A stretch of 64,000 bases of DNA from Acarospora socialis (Eukaryota > Ascomycota > Lecanoromycetes > Acarosporales > Acarosporaceae), in NCBI GenBank assembly GCA_025617375.2, contig JAMYGW020000003.1:1178001-1242000 (forward strand), given 5' to 3'. Below, piece after piece: positions 35,338-46,464 of the stretch; the stretch's first letter is position 1; every line of letters begins with the position of its first letter. Both the position numbers and the translations under genes were made by a program. The notes below the pieces were generated by a model. That model had not been told where the DNA came from. It ran no database searches and worked only from the letters and a program-made list of their open reading frames with translations.

Positions 35338-36316
35338 CTATCCACCCACCCACTCTTCCAATGCGTGTATGCGACATTCGCCAACATCGATATCGTTGGA
35401 TATCTCCGACGCTGGCACCATAGGTATCTCCAGCTCAAACAAATCCAGTCCCTTGATTCCTTTCAACGGCGCGAGCCACGCCGCCTCATTCAACTTCCAA
35501 TACGATATATGCAGCCGCCCCCAACGTATGTCGATCTTAACACGTAGCTCGCGCAATCGCGGCATAGAGGCCAGTAACCGCCAGATCTCGTCGTAGTGTT
35601 CTTTTGCGATGGGGTTCTCGGTGGGGAAGTCCCACAGGCGGAAGTCAAGTTTCAAAGAGCGGATGGCTTCGAAGCGTTGGCGGGGGACGAGAGTGGGGAA
35701 ATATTGTAGTAATTCCGAGTCGTGGAAGATGAAAGTGTTTGCACAGTAGAGGATGGAGATCGCTTCGTTATAGCTGTCAGACCCAAAGGTGTTAAAGACT
35801 TGCTGTAGGTTGTGTGGGGTAGGTGTGGGAAGTGAGCACGTACACAAGGCGGCAACTCTGTAACAGCGGTAACAGCTTCTCTGTCGGAGTATTCGAGCTA
35901 CACTGGCGGAAATGATCCCAAGTGCTCGCGTCGTTTTCCAAGAGACAAGGATAGCGACGTAGATATGGTGCTCTCTCCGGATCCAACTCCACATAATTGA
36001 TGTGTAGAAGCCTTCCACCGAGAATGTACTCATAGATTTGTAAACGGAGCTCCTTTGGCAGAAGTGAGAAAAAGTAAGACTGTGATTGATCTGAGGTCAC
36101 CATTCGCAAGTCAGTGGTATCTGGCTCCGCTTCGTCACTGAATGAAAGTCGATGTTTTCGCGGGGGTAGAGGCACTGGCGGTTTCCGAGGGACGTGTGGT
36201 CTGGGTCCATGTCTGTTTGGAAGAGGTTTGTTTAACCAGTGTAGAATATACAATTTCAGAGGCCAGCAGAAGACATTGAAACAGCACCATGTTAGGGCGG
36301 AGGGTTCAAGACTCAT
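35338..36316 (-). CDS. DUF7730-like fungal protein
   Basis: Protein of 302 residues from exons 35844-36316 and 35338-35773 (70-base intron, GTACGT donor). A proline/basic N terminus leads to FFSLLPKELRLQIYEYILGG, then LLPLLQSCRLVYNEAISILYCANTF after splicing. This is the arrangement seen in the large fungal family of F-box-like DUF7730 proteins (leucine-rich helix followed by a cysteine and an EA-x2-LY-x3-TF segment). The second half (RFEAIRSLKLDFRL...LRELRVKIDI) resembles leucine-rich structural repeats. Function is unknown; members are numerous and often variable between strains. Confidence 0.75.
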
Positions 36317-36623
36317 TATGAGTATGATGGAGAAGGTGATAGCCAGCCTGTTACCCTACGGGCAAGATGTGGGAGCTGAACACGGTATCACCACTGTGAT
36401 GACATCCTGTAGTTGTTGCCTATGTGGCTTCATTTCTCATTGTTGGGTCCCACATATATGATTTTGACACGTTTATGCTGACTGGCACAGTTTGCGGCAC
36501 AGCTCGAAGATCTATTCGAGCTATAAGATAGGCAAATATCTCGAAAGTCCCCCGAGAGGTGAGTTCCTTTCTAACATCTACCCCCTGGATGAACAACTGG
36601 ATATGCTTAACACGTACGAATGA

Positions 36624-36966
36624 ACTAGTATTTAGTGTCCGGACGTACGAAGGTGAATAACAAAATTCTCCGCCACCCCAAGAAAAGTTTAGCGATAAAT
36701 CCAACACCAACAAAGTCGTGGGGTGGCGGAGAATTCTGTTATTCGCCTTCGTACCATAAGTGGCAGCTCATTTGAGAACCACAATATCAATCATCATAAA
36801 CCTTAGATTTGTACATCTTGTGAGGATACAGTTGGGTAAACATCTAACTTATGAGAAATCAACTTCTTATCACATATTCGGGCTCTATATAGGGATGTTA
36901 GGCATAAGAATATAGTAAGGTTAATTATCTCGCCGCTTACAGTACGTCCGGACACTAAATACTAGT
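36624..36966. mobile_element. MITE with perfect 25-base terminal inverted repeats and an internal hairpin
   Basis: A 343-base non-coding element. Ends 36624-36648 and 36942-36966 are exact inverted copies; each starts ACTAGTATTTAGTGTCCGG. Because the outermost ACTAGT is itself a palindrome, a TA target duplication inside it cannot be distinguished from the repeat end. Inside, 36646-36681 and 36717-36752 form a second inverted repeat of 36 bases with two differences, able to fold into a hairpin with a 35-base loop. No transposase. Confidence 0.87.
36646..36752. repeat. Internal 36-base inverted repeat (hairpin)
   Basis: The arms GTACGAAGG(T/C)GAATAAC... and their complement are about 94 percent alike and enclose 35 bases. 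The left arm overlaps the last three bases of the left terminal repeat of the surrounding MITE. Confidence 0.85.
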
Positions 36967-37002
36967 TCCTTCGTAACTCTTTGGGTTTGCTACCTTCCAT
37001 TT

Positions 37003-37985
37003 CTACGCCTAAACCCACCTCTAAACTCCCACCTACAGTTACACGTCAAAAGTTTGCGCGAAACCCACATTTCTCACCAAAACTCATCTGTTTCACTGAT
37101 AGAAAACACACAACTTTAGACAGACAAAAATTCCGAAACTTCAGAATATATCAGTCTTTTACTTAATCAAAAGATCTGTCAATTCAGATTTGATTACTCT
37201 GTAATGCTGTTGTGTTGCCCAACTTGTGAAGTCAGTAAACATAGAAAACATGAGATTTTGTATGTAAATTCAGTACTTTTCAACCGTTGTTCAAAACACA
37301 GTCAATTTACTCAATATTCTAGTTATAAATCACAGACTATTTTTATATGCATCTGTAGAGTTTGTAAAAGTCTATTGATCTTGACAATATCAGAAACATA
37401 TAAATATGTTTCTGGTATTTATTTCTATGTGTGAGATATATGAGTTTGGGTGTAAAAGAGGGGTTTCGCGCAAACTTTTGACGTAGAACTGTATCCACAT
37501 CTGAATCCGCACCTAAACATGCACCTAAATCAACACCTAAACCAATACTTAGATCCCCGCCTAAACTCCGCCTAATGGACCTAAACCAACACCTAAACAC
37601 CCACAAACCTCATGCCTGAACCCAAGCCGAAACTTATGCCCAAACCCAATTCTTCCACTAGAGTTTAAAGACAATTTGCCATCAATTCAGGTGTAGTTTT
37701 AGGTAAGCATGAGTTTAGGCATGAGTTTAGGGACAGGGCCTTAACCTTTAGTGCAAATAGGGCAACTATGTAACCTGCATTCGGGCTGTCGCATAGGTTC
37801 ATGTCTAAGCTCACTGAATTCATGGCGAAAATGGTCTTCAAACTCAACTCGACTCAAGAAAAGGGTTTAGCCATAAGTTTAGGCATGCGTTCACGTATGA
37901 GTTTGGTATAGGTTTAGGCGTGAGTTTAGGTGAGAGTGTAGGTGCTGGTTTAGGTGTGAGTGTAAGCGTTGATTTAGGTGCAAAA
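37003..37985. repeat. CCTAAA/TTTAGG strand-switch array, interrupted by a MITE
   Basis: CCTAAA-type units of roughly 12 bases run through 37003-37033 and 37494-37650. The complementary TTTAGG-type units run from about 37686 to 37985. The MITE at 37036-37491 splits the first arm, so the array is older than that insertion. Units are degenerate; no coding function is visible. Confidence 0.75.
37036..37491. mobile_element. Tc1/mariner (pogo/Fot-like) MITE with TA duplication
   Basis: A 456-base AT-rich, non-coding element. Terminal inverted repeats of about 31 bases (37036-37066 and 37461-37491) differ at two positions and share ACGTCAAAAGTTTGCGCG. Both ends are flanked by TA (37034-37035 and 37492-37493), the target site of Tc1/mariner-type transposases. 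No transposase ORF, so it is non-autonomous. It lies inside the CCTAAA repeat array. Confidence 0.9.
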
Positions 37986-38826
37986 GAGCATCAAACTGAC
38001 ACTGTATCAGGGAGTCAGCCTCAATTCGAGATACTGTACACCTATACTCTGATCTTCAATGGTGAATGACACTGTTATGCTAGGAAGATGATACCAACAA
38101 AATGTTTTTCAGTATCTGCTGTGATCTTACGATACATAGTACAGAGTTCTCTACTGTGACGATGCAGTGGCACCACTGCTTTTTGCTACCTCTGGCCCTT
38201 AAAGTAGATATACCTCGAGAGCGGCGTCCGACATCTCAAGCCAATCCCGCCTCGTGCAACGTCCCCTCCATCTGACAGCCTATTGCCCCCACGTTGCTGA
38301 TATGGCGTTGTGTTTAGGTCGCCGAGAGCTACATGTGTCTGCGATTGGCTTCGGAGAAGAGACTTTGATGATTTACTTTTGATTGGTGCTACATACTCTC
38401 AAGGCGTCCTTAGACTAACGCAGAATGTCAAAAGATAAGGCTCGCCCTGCCGGTAAACCCTCGAGACTCCGATAGAGTTACCGTAACCTTTTTTTTTGGC
38501 TCGTGAGAGTCCGCCCGCCTCTGAGCTCCGGATGACCAAAGAATGCGTGCCGTGGACGGCTGAGACATCAGATGAAAACATAAGGTCGTTATGAAAGAAG
38601 AGAAATGCGCCGAGTATGAGATGTCAGAGGGTAGAAAGTGTTGGGGTAGTATGTCGTACGGATAGGAGATATGGTAGTGTTTTATCGGGTGAGATGTGTA
38701 TGGTGAATCGTGTTGACGTCCTATAGCTCTGCGAGCGTCCAGCTGGCTCCAGATGTTGAACCCAACCAAAAGACCGTAACCGTGCAAAAAGCGATCATTC
38801 ATCTTGTGCCATTCCCTTGACACAAT

Positions 38827-40288
38827 TTAGACCTCGTAGCTCGTCACTTTCGTCCCATCGCTCTTGTTCGTCGTAGCTTCCCAAATCATCCGACTCCGCT
38901 TCATCTCATCCACATCGAACACCGGTGTCTCTCTGCCATCCCCGGATCCTCCAAATAGCGAAGCCCGGATGTTTGCGTCTCTATTGCTGAGAGCACTCGC
39001 GGACCTCATCTTCTTCAAGCTCTTCGTCTTCAGCTTTTCCTCCTTCTTGGCGGCATCCTTGATATCGCTCCGCGACTTCATCTTCCGGATCTCGTTGGCG
39101 ATCCTCTCAAGCGTGCTGCCTCCTTTTCTCGGGGTGGGTGGCTCGGGAAGCGGCTTCTCCTTGCTCTTGCTACTACCGCTGCTGCTCGTCGAGGGACGGC
39201 CACCGGTCAAGAAGCTGATGCCAGAATCGGCTCTCTTGCCTTTGCGGTAAGGATCTCCGCTTTCTGAGTCCAAGCTGTCGACGCCGGTAATCTCTTGACA
39301 CTCATCGATCACGGCGTTGGCGGCGCGAAGGTATTTGTCTACGGTCTCTCTCGTCACGATCCAGCCATTCTCCTCACCCTGGCGTCTACCTTGATTCTCC
39401 AGGTTGGAAAGGATGCCCTTGCCGTTCTTCTCGACTCCTTGAATGTATCGAAAGAACCCATTCCGCTGCGACGCAAGAATCATGGAAGTAAGTTGTGGCG
39501 TTGGTTGACTGGTCGTGGTTGGTGGGTACAGAGTATTTAACATCGCAATGCAGTTAGCTTTGTTGAAAGGAACCAAGGACATTTCGTTGATTAGGGTCTG
39601 CAAATATGCCTCCATTAGCACAGCTTCTTTGATATCTGGCGAATTCTTGTCTTACCCAACGTCGCAGGCCAATGTACACTTGTGTGTAAAGAGCTTCCAC
39701 CTTTCTCTCCTTGTCTTCGATCGCCTTGACCCACGACACGACGCCCGGGTACTTCTTGCTGATCTCATCACCCTCTTTACCTAGCGTACTAGGATCGATA
39801 CCTAGCCTCCGTAAAGCGCTCGCAATTTCGCGTCTCCTTCTCGTCTCCAGGTCTCTTAGATAGTCCAGCGCCGTCAATGCTTGCGCAAAGTCGACCGTAG
39901 CAATATCGAACGGAAAGCAGCGCCGCACAAATGAGGTGATGAAGCTCGGCGGAAGCGAGCATGGCTGCGAAGGTAGTTGTGATATCTGCGTCATGAGGCA
40001 AGCTTTGAAATGCGCTGTAGCAGCTTCCGCCGCGGCCTGTTGTTGCTGATCCTGCGGAAATTGAGTGGTTGTTGGTGTCGGGTTCGCGCCGAATCCGGTC
40101 GACGGAATTGGTGTACCTGACCTGGACAGCGAATGAGGAAGAGGTTGCGCACGAGGGGTCGAGTTCAACGTGTACATGGTGCGTAGCGGTATCTCGTAGC
40201 TGCCCGGATATGTGAGGATGTGGTCGAGAATCCAAGGGAATGCTGATCCTTCCGATGAGGGTGAGGGTGAGTGGGATGAGGAGGGCAT
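38827..40288 (-). CDS. Conserved fungal protein, unknown function
   Basis: Protein of 467 residues from exons 39656-40288 and 38827-39597 (58-base intron, in phase). The start MPSSSHSPSPSSEG is the first ATG; upstream in-frame codons would need TTG. It looks like a soluble protein: FPWILDHILTYPGSYEIPLRTMYTLN at the N terminus, a helical core (ALTALDYLRDLETRRRREIA, VVSWVKAIEDKERKVEALYTQ, TLINEMSLVPFNKANCIAML) and a basic, serine-rich tail (KEKPLPEPPTPRKGG, RSDIKDAAKKEEKLKTKSLKKM). The conserved-looking N terminus resembles a single-copy Pezizomycotina protein. I do not assign a role. Confidence 0.78.
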
Positions 40289-42990
40289 GGCGGGACAAAT
40301 CAAACAAGACGTTCAATCGAAGCAGTAGACCAATAGACTGAGAATAGACCAATTAATTGTGTAGCTAGCCTCGTAGAATGAATTTGGTAAGAAAAGGAGG
40401 AGGTTGGTCGTTTGACGTGTTGAGGTGTGTTTGTTGTTCTCCAGGTTTTAAAAACAACAGTGATTCTCGAGATAGGCACGAATCCCCAACACCTCGAAAT
40501 CAGCACTCTGTATTGCAAGGGAAAAGATAACTCCCTTCAGCAATAAAGCAGGTTCACTGAGGCTGTTCTGTTTTTGTTTCGAGTCCGTACCGACTTGTAG
40601 GAGCTCAGCCTTCGCATTCGGAGGCAAGAGCAAACAGCACCAAGTCTAAAGTCGCCTTTGCCCTCGGAGTAGTCGAGTTTACCCCCAGGTTTCGCCGCAA
40701 TGACATCAACTATTGGTCGAGAGGATATTTCGATAAGGTATAATGGCATTCGAGTATTGGAGTGATCCGTGGAAGAGCTTTCGATTTACTGCAGCTGTCC
40801 AGCTGGAAGGGGGGGTGGTACGAAGTCAGTTCCGGTCCGACAAGAATGCAATACTATGAGCACATGTCTCATTATGGGACGAACGAAAAGTGACGAAGGT
40901 AACGAGCGGCGAACGAAGGTGATGCGTAAAGCAAGGTTGGATCAGGCAATACGAAAACGACAGATTGTGGAGTCCAGAGCTGGTAGGAAGATAGGATGCG
41001 GAGGAGTTGGACTACATCTACAGATTTATTTTCGAGAGGACCTACAGAGTACACATATCTCCATACACAGTACTACGGAGTACCAACGCCTAACCCCCGG
41101 GCCCTGCAGCGCACTGTAGCGCAGCACAGCACAGCACGGTGGGCTCAGTCGCGTCGTCGTGAAAGATACGATCAGCTACTGCAGCAGTTGAAAAGTATCG
41201 AGCAAACTCTGGCACTTGACAGGGATAAGTGGTGGTTTAGGCCCGACGGTCAACACACGGTCGGGTTGTCGACTTTTCTCTTCTCGCGTTTCCCCGGTCC
41301 CAGTTTCCGGCACGCTGGATGGTCAGCTTCTGCCTTAGCCCGCTGCACGAGGAAGGGAACCGTGTCTGCCGGCCGGATACCAGCTGAACCTTGCAAGGAG
41401 ACGCGTTCGGGGAAACAAGGATTATTTACGGTACGGTACTCGACGACTTTTGATATCTCTACTGTATCAATCTCACCTCCTTCGACCTGCCTGGAGCTAG
41501 TCGTATCAGCCGCAATCGCCTTGAAATGCGCCTGACAGAGATGCTTGGTGTGTACTATCGTCCCGTCTTGTTCGAAAGACCAACTACGAACCGATAAAGC
41601 AACGATGTGGCGATCTCCCACCGGCTCCTGGTTAGAGATCATCACTTTCCTATCGATTACGGGACGGAGGAATTCTAATCTCGTTTCAAATCTGAAGATC
41701 TATCGATTGGCGGGGATAGACCAACTTGATCCCTTTTTGTTTCGCAACTTCAGTTGTTCTTCATAAGAGAGATTTTCCGACTCCTTATCTAATTATCCCT
41801 TCCCGTCTCTCCTCAGTCGAAACCTTTCGTCCTAACAAACGCCATGGATATACGGATCCGTAGTTTTGCCATTGCATTTATTTCTGATTCGCTGGCGAGA
41901 AGAAGATTAATGTCTCTCGGTCCCTAAAGCCAGTGATTGCTGTGCCATGCCAGGCTGGCTGAACTGCACGTTCAAGGCGTTTTCTTGCAGCAACGGCTCA
42001 GGCCAAGTTAGGTAGATGGCTTACGTACGACGTTGCTATGGCGCGCAATGAGAGGCGCGCATCGGTTTGCCGACAGCAATCTACACATACTGTGTTCGTT
42101 GAGCATAACCAAAAGACTTCAGTGTACGAACACAACCCCTGGCGGGCATTGTGAGCGTCGATCCTCGAGAATCATGATGCTCGTTGCTCACTGTCGTGCC
42201 TTTGAGGTTCTCGAACATTATTTTGAGGAGCACGTACAGACTCCTGCGGACGCCTACGCAAAGGTACTCGAACCAGATCTAGTTCAAGAGACGGTACCCT
42301 TATCCTCCAGGTGGGCTGGACGAGGCCGAAGCAAGAAGAACAAGCTGTACATGAACTGATCGTTGCACAAACGAGAACCGAGTGCGCATGCAAGATCAAA
42401 ACGTTTGCAGCGTACAAGGAAGTAATCCGTAGCGTGAGGTTCTCCGTAATGATCTTCAGGGACCCGACCCAGGAATAGATACCTAGATAGTGGTGCAAGG
42501 ATTGGAATCGTGGAAATCATCTTCCCGGTCTGTCGCAAAGGTCGTACTGTAGCTGTAAGAAGGGAAAAGTATGAGTACTGCTTGCGCGCCAATTCGCGAT
42601 AAAGATTCATGCTGTGGCATCTGCAAGGTCCTCAGGTTGCAGAGGCAGACAGGAACCTAAGGTACGAGGTTGACAAGTTCACCAAGCCCACGCTATCATC
42701 TTGCGTTGTTGATCTCCTGCTGGATCTCATGCTTTGCCTTATCAGTCTCGATTCTATGCCTCCAAAAAATATCCCTATCCAGCCATGACAGTCAGTCGGT
42801 TCCAAAGTCGACTGACACTGCATCGATGTTGTTGCCGCTTACAGATATATCTTCGCTTGAACTCAATTCACCCGATCACTAATCGTCAATGGCAGGGCGT
42901 GCATGGGATATCTCTTATGAGGAGCACAACACTGCGTAACAGCATTGAACTGGAATCAGCACTGGTGCAGGCGCGATTAAGCACTGAATA
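40289..42990. other. Long intergenic stretch
   Basis: 2.7 kb with several ORFs of 100-180 codons on both strands (for example 40996-41535 plus and 42172-42610 minus), none with a recognisable domain, plausible splice partners or a signal peptide. A short CACAG-repeat lies near 41126. I see no supported gene. Confidence 0.5.
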
Positions 42991-43931
42991 ATGGCTTCTC
43001 AGACGACATACTCATTTGCAATACTTGACGTTTTCACCACTGCTCGCTTTTCTGGCAATCCATTAGCTATCGTCCGAGTTCCGGTTCGGTCTCTCCTCTC
43101 GCAAGAACAGAAGCACAAAACCGCCCGTAAATTCAATCTCTCTGAGACTGTCTTTCTTCATGAAGCTGAGCATGACTCTTCGGGCCACAGAATCGATATC
43201 TTTACGACCACTCTGGAATTACCGTTTGCTGGACATCCGACCATTGGAAGTATCTGCTTCATTTTGGGGGACAAGCCAAGTTCCACCGGCGAGAAGCTGT
43301 CTACTACGCTCATCACCAAGGCAGAAAGCATTGCTGTCACTTATGATTCTAGCAGCAGGATAGCAGAAGCGGATATCCCTCACAATGTTCATATCCACAG
43401 CGGAAATGCCTTGAAGGAGGTCATCAAAGGGCTCCAGCGTGATGTATAACGTCTGACGTCGAGCATGATATGGACGCCAGCTTCCCCATTGTGTCCATCG
43501 TGAAAGGCATGACGTTCGCCCTCGTCAAGCTACCCAGTGTGGACGCCCTTCGATTGTTAAAGACAGGAGGCGGGGCTCTTCATGCCCACCTAGACGATGG
43601 GTGGGGTTCCGGATTTGTTGCTCCCTACCTCTATGTACAACTCGGGAATGACACGGACGGGACGGTGAGACTGCAGGCGAGAATGATTGAGCCGGGTTGC
43701 GGTGAAGATCCAGCAACAGGCAGTGCGGCATGTACTCTGGCTTCGTTTTTAGCATTGCAAGCAGGAGGAGCGAGTAAGACATTCAATTTCTCGATTGAAT
43801 AGGGGATGGAGATGGGGAGAAGGAGCTTGATCGGAGTCAAGGTCACGCTTGACGCGACCGGGAAGGCTGTTCGGAAGGTGGTGCTGTCTGGTTCTGCAGT
43901 GCCGGTCATGCAGGGGACGCTGTCTGCATAG
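42991..43931 (+). pseudogene. PhzF-family isomerase-like gene, broken
   Basis: The N-terminal half, MASQTTYSFAILDVFTTARF, has the family motif FSGNPLAIV and FNLSETVF with its catalytic glutamate. The second half has SFPIVSIVKGMTFALV and the other family signature EDPATGSAACTLASFLA, then GMEMGRRSLIG and a normal-looking end. The halves are in different frames: the first stops at 43447-43449 and no intron with usable sites bridges it, consistent with loss of one base near 43445-43455. A second lesion, TAG at 43800-43802, stands where the family usually has glutamine (IE-stop-GMEMG). PhzF relatives are dimeric isomerases or epimerases of metabolites. Two independent lesions favour a recent pseudogene over sequencing error, though one could be an error. 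Confidence 0.82.
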
Positions 43932-44778
43932 CTGCGTGCGACCCGACTGAACAATTCAGCGAAACTGTACACAGCGCAAGCTGACAGATAACACTATCCT
44001 CAAACCCTTCAGCAATCGGGAGCGAGCCGCCGGGAGGACATATCGTCCTACGTGAAGGCAGTCATAGTCGATCTCAAAGAATCATATCTAACAATAATAT
44101 TATTGAATACCTACCTTCTGACACCAATGACGAAGTATTTTTAAACTCGCTTCGTCCTCCTGGTTGGCGGCTGGGAGATCGTCTCGGCTACGTAAGCCTA
44201 GCTCCCGCAGATCTCGAACACGAGCTGTCTTCACCTCGTTGCTCCATGACGCCCCAGGAATGATATTCATGCGTTGACCGAAGGTCTGCCATGACCGTCT
44301 AATGTCTTCCCATGCCATGATACTGATGAGCTTTCCGGGTCTTCAACTATGCATTACATCCTGCTTCTTGAGACAGTACAGACTTCAATGCGAGTTTCAT
44401 ATCAGTAACAATGAGGTACTGGAGCTGTTGGTATATATGCAAATCTACGAGCAAAGTATGCCTGATTTGGCCTCCGCCAAGTGTTCTTAAAGAGCTGCTG
44501 AGGCCTGATCGATGGATTCTCTGACCCTCAATCTGTACAATCAATTCACACCAGCTTTGCGATTCTCTCATTGATCGAGCGCATTCATTCATTTTCACCT
44601 TGTCCTTCCTTTATATATCTGTTAGGGTAACGTTGACCGTGAGTCTTCTTGTGATATCTTCTGAGCATCCGCAAGCCGGCCGGTATTCCTTCTCTCGTTC
44701 ACTGAAGAGCCTGGTGCTCTTTCTACAAATCCCATCTCTATACGCCTTTCGTACAAGACCCGAGATATACGCATAACG
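43932..44778. other. Intergenic
   Basis: 847 bases with short ORFs only. The last 150 bases, pyrimidine-rich, precede the next gene and look like its promoter and leader. Confidence 0.5.
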
Positions 44779-46085
44779 ATGTACAGGAAGCTAAAGTTAA
44801 TACTTCTCTACTCTATCGGCTTCCTTCAGGTAGCCGTAGCAGCGAACGGAGCAAATAGGGGTGGATCCGGAGGCAGGAGGGAGAGAACTTCAAGCGTGCC
44901 CGATGCAGGCAATGGGAGCGCCTCGGCAATTACCACAGCTCAATCTAGCGTTACAGATAGCGCTTCTTCCGTTACTGCTTCGGAGACAGACTCTGCGCAA
45001 GCCTTTGGTACCAATAGTGTCTCTTTCGGGGCTGCTTCTAGCACTGCCGTGGCGACGTTGTCGGCGGCCGCAGGGACCGAGACTAGAGATGGCACAGCGA
45101 AGCTGGGTCTGAATCCGGCAAACGTACAGATTGGGAGCCAATCTGCTGGTAATGCTAACGCTGAAAAAGCTCAAGCGGCTTCAGAGACGTAAGTAATCAC
45201 ATTCTTTCTTGAGGTCTGGTGCTAATTTCGCATCAGTGATGCTGCAAACTTCATTAATTTCTGTTCGAAGAAAACTCTGACTAATGGTCTACAAGTCAAA
45301 AAAGGGTCATGTAATGGCATAGGTACGTGATGCCCTTTCCGAGTGTTGAAGTATTTGACGTGCTGAGATCAATCAGTCATGGGAGACATTCCGTCTACCG
45401 ACAACATGGTCTCGACCATCATCACGAATCCGGCGCCGGGCGAGAATATTGCCGCCAACACGGATTTTAACGTCAAAATACGAGTGGCCAATGTGCAAGC
45501 CGGCTCGTTCACCAATCCGGATTCCACATATTACGCGGCTCCTCAAGCACTTAAGGGTGGCAAAATCATCGGCCATACCCACATCACCATCCAGACGCTC
45601 GGCAACGACCTCACGCCCGCCACACCTCCGAACGCAGCCAAGTTCGTTTTCTTCAAGGGCATCAACGATGTCGGCGACGGAAAGGGAGGCCTTTCCGCCT
45701 CTGTAAAAGGGGGCTTACCCGCTGGGAACTACCGGGTGTGTACAATGTCGTCGGCCAGTAACCATCAGCCCGTGTTGATGCCAGTTGCACAGTAAGTTCA
45801 TGTTCGGTCTGGCTTGTGGCTTAGCTAATGGATTGTAATATCAGACGTGGCGCTCAAGATGATTGCACGAAGTTCACTGTTGGTGGTGACGGTAATAGCA
45901 AAAACAACGGCAATGGCAGCGCCAATGGAAATGGTAATGGCAGTGCCTCTGCGGCATCATCCGCCACTGCGGACGCTGCGACAACATCCACGATTGCACC
46001 AGGCAAGAAAGGCTCTGGCTCCAATACTGGCGGGAACAGAATTGGAGCCCGAAGTCGCTTCGCCGCTAGAGCTTTGATCATATAA
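44779..46085 (+). CDS. Secreted surface protein of a conserved fungal family (GAS1/Egh16-like)
   Basis: Extracellular protein of 383 residues; exons 44779-45188, 45237-45322, 45377-45791 and 45845-46085. The signal peptide (MYRKLKLILLYSIGFLQVAVA) is followed by a Ser/Thr/Ala-rich stretch and then the conserved core: DAANFINFCSKKTLTNGLQ, GSCNGIVMGDIPSTDNMVS, ANVQAGSFTNPDSTYYAAPQ, GGKIIGHTHITIQ, FFKGINDVGDGKGGLSA, GLPAGNYRVCTMSSASNHQP and RGAQDDCTKF. This core is common in proteins secreted by filamentous fungi and recalls the appressorial GAS/Egh16 type; that naming is from memory. The tail is Asn/Gly/Ser repeats ending ...ARSRFAARALII, with a weak resemblance to a GPI-anchor signal. Confidence 0.82.
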
Positions 46086-46464
46086 GGGCATGGCATCTGT
46101 AGTTATAATATTCCAGTGGTTGGGGTTAGAGGCAAGCGCTCCCCTCGGTATTGCGGAATACTTCCGCCGACCATCATATCTCAAGAGTGGACATAGTACC
46201 GCTATCTATCTGATATATAAGGTACCGTGTAATAATATTTCAAGCTTCGTTATCAGAGTAACCCCCATTCCGCAACCATGGCAGAACACCGTAAATGTGA
46301 ATGCAATTAGCAGCGTTGAACGCATCTGCCCTTCCCAAAGCGACACACATCTAAGCTAGCAACCACCTCATCCCCCAATCCACACCAACCTCACCACAAT
46401 GCCACAATAACACCCAACCCCCAACCACCAACATACCGACCTCCACGCAACATTCACCATCACC
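46086..46464. other. Intergenic, C-rich promoter of the MYST gene
   Basis: 379 bases. The last 100 bases before the next ATG are strongly C-rich with CACC and CAACC words, a strand bias that continues into the start of the coding region. Confidence 0.5.

Larger units (their letters stand above)
36317..38826. other. Repeat-rich intergenic block
   Basis: 2.5 kb without a recognised gene. It holds two MITEs (36624-36966 and 37036-37491) and the third CCTAAA/TTTAGG array (about 37003-37985), listed separately. From about 38000 to 38826 I see only unremarkable sequence upstream of nothing coding. Confidence 0.7.
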
